From assembly GCA_030248135.1 (NCBI GenBank), contig JASANC010004871.1:1-64000 (forward strand): a DNA stretch of 64,000 nucleotides, written 5' to 3'. Both the position numbers and the translations under genes were made by a program. The DNA comes from Theristus sp. LFF4_11. Its lineage: Eukaryota; Nematoda; Chromadorea; Monhysterida; Xyalidae. Positions 46,152 through 64,000 of the stretch are shown here, in pieces. Positions within the stretch are counted from its first letter, which is position 1; every line of letters begins with the position of its first letter. The notes beneath the pieces were generated by a model. That model saw nothing but the letters and a program-made list of their open reading frames with translations. It made no database searches and was not told the origin of the DNA.

Positions 46152-47154
46152 TAGATGCGTATATGGGAAGTTCAGGTTATTTATGTCTTCTGCACGTGTG
46201 TGTTGTTGGAGATGGTACTTTTTAAACATGAGCTAAAACGATATGTCACTGCAAAATCGTGTCTCGCTTCCCGAAAATGCACTTGGCACAATTTTCGACT
46301 TTCGTTAAGCCACACGCCATTTTACAATATGCGCCCACATGCATTGAACATTTGTGTCTTTGTTTGCTCGAAAAAAGGGAAAAAAGATTATGGTTTGTCG
46401 GCGTGCGCACGGGCGCCAGTTTTTTTTCATGTCCGGATAAGCCTCGCCTCCCGTAAAGCCAATTACTGTGCAAAGAGACGTTGCCTTCAATCAGTCCAGT
46501 TTTGTACCATCGGACCTAGTATAATAAAACCGGTTCTTTTAGCGGCTCTGCAAACTTGTTTTTTTTTGCTCAGAAAATAAAACCTCACCGAAAAAGTTTG
46601 TTCTTTGGAACACTGCAGTTAGTTTTTATTGGCCACATAGGATGCATTTTGGATTGTAACATGCGGAGCTTCATGCATGGGAAGTTGTTGGTTGCTGTGA
46701 CTGAAGACAATTATCGCTTCTAATTGCTTTTACGAACACCGAACTGAAAAAACAACTGTCTCTCTGGTAAAGCTATCAGCGCTAATGTGAATATTCTTCA
46801 CGAAATTTGACACCGCTCTTGTTCCATGTTTGCTTGCCCCGCAAATGTGGGTGGCCCAATTTTCCGTCGATTCCAATTTGTGCGCGATTTTGTAAATTTG
46901 CCTCAAATGAAGCTGCTGTAGCGCTGTAGTTTTTTTTCAGCGGTCCTGCACATTAGAGAACAACATCCTTATTTCAACCGAACCAATTTCACTTTATTTC
47001 AAACAATATATTTTCATACAATATTTTCAAACATGCAAATGTACAGTACATTCAGTCAACCCCGAATAACAAAACAACAAACAAACACACAATTATCATT
47101 TCAGGGAGAGCGAAAAATTCACACAACAAAAAATTTAGAAAATCTTTCGAAAAC

Positions 47155-48477
47155 ATGCATCGGCTGACGATTCTTTTCGGCTGGGCTCTGGCCATTTTGC
47201 TGTTCACGAATTGTTGCCTGGCGAATCGTGCGTTTATGCCGGTATACGAAGCTGCGGTGGACGCTGGTCAGGCATACGCGCCTGTGGGGGATGACGCCCC
47301 GATCTATGGTGTGTATGACTTATTTTTTTAAACGTGTCCCACTGAAATGACGTCATGTGCCGCAAATCATGCGCTTGTCGTTCACAGCATACCAGACTTT
47401 CCGTTTAGCCGATTTCTTCCCCGTAAACAAATGGTGAATGTCGAATCAGTCACACCAAAATGACATTTTAGTGCCTGTACTTTGACAAACGGACGTTTTT
47501 AAATCAAATGACGTCATTTTAGTCCGGATACGTTTGAATAAATCCACAATACACGGTTTATTTGATTGCTGCGATTTGATTGTTGATTTACAGACTGACT
47601 CCATTTCATGTAAAACTATAGATGATTGGTTGGTTGGTGGTCACATGGTGATGCACGCATTCTGTGCAGGCCATTGCTGTGGGGGCGGATTCCACGATTG
47701 CACACTATACATACATGGTTCACGTTGTCACACCAACCAATCAGCTTATTGCATATGATATAGAGTTAGGCTGCATTTACATACAGTGGTTTATTCGCAT
47801 TTCTGACAGTTCCCTTGGCTATTAAAATAATCGCCGAATTAAATGTGACGTTTCAGATGGTTATTGTGTTGATTTTTGTAGTTGTTGTTGTTGGTTTAGG
47901 GGGATTTTAGGCGAAGCCCAGAAAAGCGTACAAAACGTCATAGAGCAGGCAGGGTGTCGATCGATTTTTCTCTCATGAAGTGGCTTATACACCCCTCGGC
48001 GGGGCTCGATCCCTCGAACGCACTACCACCAGGCCACGAGGGTGACTTATGTGTATGACTTGATTAACATGTACAATGTATTTATGACCTATTTTTTCAA
48101 ACGTGTCCCACTGAAATGACGTCATGTGCCGCCAAACATGCGCCTGCCGTTCACTGCAAACCAGACTTCCCGTTTAGCCGATTTCTTTCCGTAAACAAAT
48201 GGCGAATGTCGAATCAGACACACCAAACTGACATTTTAGTGCCTGTACTTTGACAAAAGGGCGTTTTTAAAGCAAATGACGTCATTTCATTCCTGACACG
48301 TTTGAATAAATCCACAATAGTACAAAACTTGCCTAGCCGCTCATTCCAGGTGAAGGCCGGTTCGGCGACCGAGGAATGACTCTGAAGAAACGCAACTTTC
48401 CGATTCGTCGAAAAAGCGGCGGAGCAAACTATCGCCGCATTCACCTCGGGGAGCCGAAATGGACACTGTGGAAATAA
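47155..48477 (+). CDS. Putative secreted peptide precursor (neuropeptide-like), 93 residues
   Basis: Exons 47155-47308 and 48350-48477 join in phase 1. The N-terminus MHRLTILFGWALAILLFTNC is a classic signal peptide with likely cleavage after CCLA. The rest is short, without Cys in the mature part, and has basic sites typical of prohormone cleavage: LKKR before NFPI, IRRK before SGGANY, YRR before IHLGEPKWTLWK. Possible products are SGGANY and the C-terminal IHLGEPKWTLWK. I do not recognise a known peptide family, and no amidation Gly precedes a basic pair except in longer readings. Two polyadenylation-like words (aataaaacg) follow at about 48530. The intron is almost wholly made of mobile elements. 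Alternatively it is a secreted protein of another kind. Confidence 0.6.
47314..47551 (-). mobile_element. MITE family A, copy 2
   Basis: Inverted relative to copy 1; begins six bases after the donor of the peptide gene's intron. It carries tgacgtca in both arms, and ends tttgaataaatccacaata. Confidence 0.8.
47591..47773. mobile_element. MITE family B, diverged copy 2
   Basis: Starts CAGAC after TA and ends with tagagttaggctg. It keeps actatagatgattggttgg and its mirrored accaaccaatcag near the ends, and the central gatgcacgcattctgtgcag block shared with copy 1 and copy 3. Confidence 0.6.
47886..48043 (-). mobile_element. SINE family 1 copy in the peptide-gene intron
   Basis: Minus orientation. 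A gttgttgttgttgg tail, the body (gcgtacaaaacgtc) and the tRNA-like head (ggggctcgatccctcgaacg, ccaccaggccacgag) are all present. Confidence 0.75.
48083..48320 (-). mobile_element. MITE family A, copy 3
   Basis: Same orientation as copy 2 and highly similar to it. Ends tttgaataaatccacaata, then 29 bases to the intron acceptor. Confidence 0.8.
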
Positions 48478-50665
48478 GAAGAAAAAATTATAAAAGATAC
48501 GAAAATTCGGGATAACAATAACTAGATATAACAATAAAACGTGATTTTCACTCAAACAAAGAAAACTGACCAAGAACCGGAATGAACCTGCAATGCTAGT
48601 AATAGCCGTTTGTTTCAATTGCAAATCGTGGTCATTTGGGCCAAACTTGGTTCGTTTTGTTTGTTTTTGTCTGAAAGAAAATCCATAATAATGTGCACAA
48701 ATATTTTTTTTTGATTTTCACTGAGTCCTCACGGTGGTTCTAGTCAGTCAATTCCTACCAATTGGAAACCCCATCACTTTTAGGTGATTGTATGTAGCTT
48801 TTTATTGAACACAACAATGTTATTTGATTTGTTATACAGTACATTTGTATCTGAAACTAAGCATTATTGATTCGAGTTACTGCACATTGAACATTTTAAC
48901 ATATGTTGAAGAGGATTTTGTATGAACGTTACGTGTGAATGTAGAATTCAAAGACAGGGAGTGTGTGAAGCTATCTGCATACATTTTTTGTAACTTTCTG
49001 ATTGTTACACGATTCTCCACAGCATTTCGGTGGTGCGCGTTGGTTTTCGACCACTCAGAAATGGCGACTGAATGAAAAACCGCCACGAAGTATTGTGTTC
49101 CACCATCTCGGAACAAAAAATTATGGCAAGAAATACACTTGAAAACACTACTCGGTTTTTTAAAAAAACATGCCTAACACCCACCTGTTGGATGATATGA
49201 TAGTTTTAGCTTCTGAAAAACGTTGTGCTGGAGCAACCGGAATCATGCAAACTACACCTACCAGTGGGGTCCCGTGACCCTTTGACGACTCGAACCTCAC
49301 AAGGTTCAAGGCACGAATTTTGGTTCAAAAACCACAAATTTTTCTTCAAAAATCATGAGTTTTAGCTTCCCAGGTGCATAATACGTGCTAAATATAAGGT
49401 TAAACAAACTTACAAACAACTATTTCAGCAATTTTTGCAATTTGTGGCGTTTTTCATTGAAAAATTTGCAGTAAAAAAATTACGGGTGGGCTGCATTAGC
49501 ATCCGCATTAGCATCCAGATCGTTCGATTAAAACAAGATTAGCACAACGAAAGTGACTGGTGCCTCAAAAAACTTTACGAACGTTGTTTATTTTGGCATG
49601 TGAACCACAACGAATAAAAACCGGAAGAAACCGAAACGATCGATCACAATTCATGAACAAAAGCCTAAAAATTTAAAAAAACGCAGCGAAAAAGTAGCGA
49701 GATCACAAAGCAAAACCCGCGGTTTACTGGAACGCAACACACAGATTGAGCGAATCAAATCTGATTAGAGTTGAACAACAATGTTGTTTTTTCCACGAGT
49801 AGTTAGTTATTTCTTGCATGAATCAACGAATGCAGGTAGTCAGTACTCAGTAACAATTGTACCAGAATCCAGTAATACAACAAAGGGAAATCGACTAAAA
49901 CGTGAATGCAATTTATCGAAAACAACATGATTTTCTGATTAAAACAACTTTTCCAATAAAAAATGGTAAGCAAAATACGTCAAGGGACGATTTTTGACGA
50001 TTGATACGCAAATCATAAAACACCGTTTGCATGCATATGAAGTGTAGCACCAAATTTATTAAACCAATCAGCGTTCTACGTTCAAGTGCGACCTACAAAA
50101 GCTACAATAAGTTGAGCGGCATTCATGACGCAGTATTTAGTGACGCATAGCAACGCATCACAAAATATCCCGAATGCTCCTTTAGATACTTAAGTTTTAT
50201 AGGGAGTTTCTTGAAATAAAATTAATAGATGGACGGACCGGACAATTGACTGACTGTATTTGTAGCAAAAAAAATTCTCAACAAACAAAATGAAAAAACC
50301 AAGTAATCTCATGAAAAACAGAAACCAGTAAACTAGTAAAAAAACTGGTTGATGCAATGCACCAGTTGTATCAAAAAATTGAAGAATGGACGGTTCATAT
50401 AGAAAGTGAGCTGGTTGATCGGTGATTTGAATTCAAAGTGGCTGACTTTGAAAGTCCAATATCGAAAGAATCGGTTGTCACAATTCACTCATTCATCCTA
50501 AAAGATAAAAAACTGTAATCCACGCACAAATGACTGAAAATCTGAATTAGCATCGGAAATATCAAAAAACGACTCAAAAAATGGCCAACAGAAACCATTA
50601 TCGTACAGGCAAAATCAACCACGGGAAAAAAACCTCGAAAAAACAACAACAACAACCGACATCGA
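48478..50665. other. Convergent intergenic region
   Basis: Between the peptide gene (+) and the end of TTF2 (-). AT-rich, with one member of the palindromic family D near 50128-50182. A minus-strand frame at 48877-49116 is too short and unsupported to call. Confidence 0.45.
50128..50182. repeat. Palindromic family D, diverged copy
   Basis: attcatgacgcagtatttag, tgacgcatagc, then a decayed mirror (aaaatatcccgaatg) and cctttag. Confidence 0.5.
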
Positions 50666-63663
<12,998 letters not shown>

Positions 63664-63721
63664 GAAACAGTTGTTCAGTGAACATTTGAATTTATTTGTT
63701 AATTTCTGAAGTGTATTGTGT

Positions 63722-63960
63722 TGTCGCGTCTGTAGCGCAAGTGTAGGGCTTTCGCCTACCGTTCTGTAGGTGGAAAGTTCGAACCTCGCTGCGGACAAGA
63801 CACACAAGAGAGAAACTAAAGTTAAGTGACCAACAAGATCTAATGGTCTACTCCCTCCAGAGCCGAGGGTAAATTGGGCTCGGGGCAGTATTGCCCGTTT
63901 CCGCCGGAGTTTGGTACCTTAAGGTTTCCGAAACCGGCGCGCGAACAAATTAAAAAAAAA
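63722..63960 (+). mobile_element. SINE family 2 (tRNA-like head, poly-A end)
   Basis: Head ctgtagcgcaagtgtagggc, then cctaccgttctgtagg (a stem with a six-base loop) and aaagttcgaacctcg, a B-box-like word. Body ctccctccagagccgagggt, gccggagtttggtaccttaa, ggtttccgaaaccgg and an A run. The six-base anticodon-like loop and missing acceptor pairing argue against a working tRNA. Confidence 0.6.
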
Positions 63961-64000
63961 GTATTAGCCAGCCGTTGACTGCTGAACTGAGACTGTTTTT

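Larger units (their letters stand above)
44010..47154. other. Gene-poor region with repeat fragments
   Basis: No gene recognised. It contains a SINE 1 fragment (45439-45515, minus) and MITE B (45975-46151). Several moderate open frames at 46.2-46.6 kb overlap on both strands and have Cys-rich, low-quality composition, so they are not called. The upstream region of the peptide gene ends here. Confidence 0.4.

Noticed and set aside
46155..46580. 141-residue plus-strand frame
   Set aside because: Overlaps equal-length frames on the other strand, is Cys/Phe/Lys-rich like random AT-rich sequence, and has no splice or domain support.
48877..49116. 79-residue minus-strand frame
   Set aside because: Composition is passable but there is no good acceptor, no partner exon and no recognisable motif.
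63726..63800. A tRNA gene
   Set aside because: B-box and a stem are present, but the anticodon-like loop has six bases and no acceptor stem closes; the sequence runs on into a SINE body and A tail.

Overview
This is a eukaryotic, animal nuclear window. Its coding sequence lies in short exons bounded by GT-AG introns, and the products are animal families: inactive rhomboid iRhom, TTF2/lodestar-type SNF2 ATPase, gustatory and ionotropic chemoreceptors, a Reeler/DOMON-like secreted protein and UQCC5. The gustatory-type receptor, the IR-type receptor and the psq helix-turn-helix protein point to a protostome, probably an ecdysozoan with a fairly compact genome. I cannot name the species or decide between, for example, a nematode and a tardigrade.

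Layout from left to right. 1-8179 (-): iRhom, complete at its 5' end and running off the left edge. 9164-11433 (-): PWWP-domain protein. 12004-15628 (-): psq-type helix-turn-helix protein with seven phase-consistent exons. 17021-19643 (-): gustatory-type receptor with ten phase-consistent exons. 20718-23424 (-): IR-type ionotropic receptor. 24501-25983 (+): small one-TM protein. 26376-26669 (+): single-exon UQCC5/SMIM4-like protein. 28400-29253 (-): AT-rich spliced gene of no recognised family. 34570-38908 (+): Reeler protein with six exons. 39286-39952 (-): possible Rab-like fragment. 47155-48477 (+): two-exon secreted peptide precursor. 50666-63663 (-): TTF2-like ATPase, whose 5' end lies beyond the right edge.

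Between and inside the genes is a rich set of non-autonomous repeats. They include a tRNA-derived SINE with a CAA tail (seven copies), a second tRNA-headed SINE, TA-flanked MITE families, palindromic foldback elements, a tandem pair of about 1.08-kb foldback units (40257-42413), and a 148-149-bp satellite directly beside them (42430-43620). TTF2 introns and the single intron of the peptide gene are largely made of these repeats. One MITE sits inside a SINE with a clean TA duplication.

Functionally, the two receptor genes form a small chemosensory pair. The 24.5-26.7 kb pair may both be small membrane proteins of mitochondria (clearer for UQCC5). iRhom and TTF2 are housekeeping or signalling genes. 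The least understood coding sequence is the AT-rich 28-34 kb stretch. Exon ends were read by eye from splice consensus and reading phase and have not been tested with transcripts.
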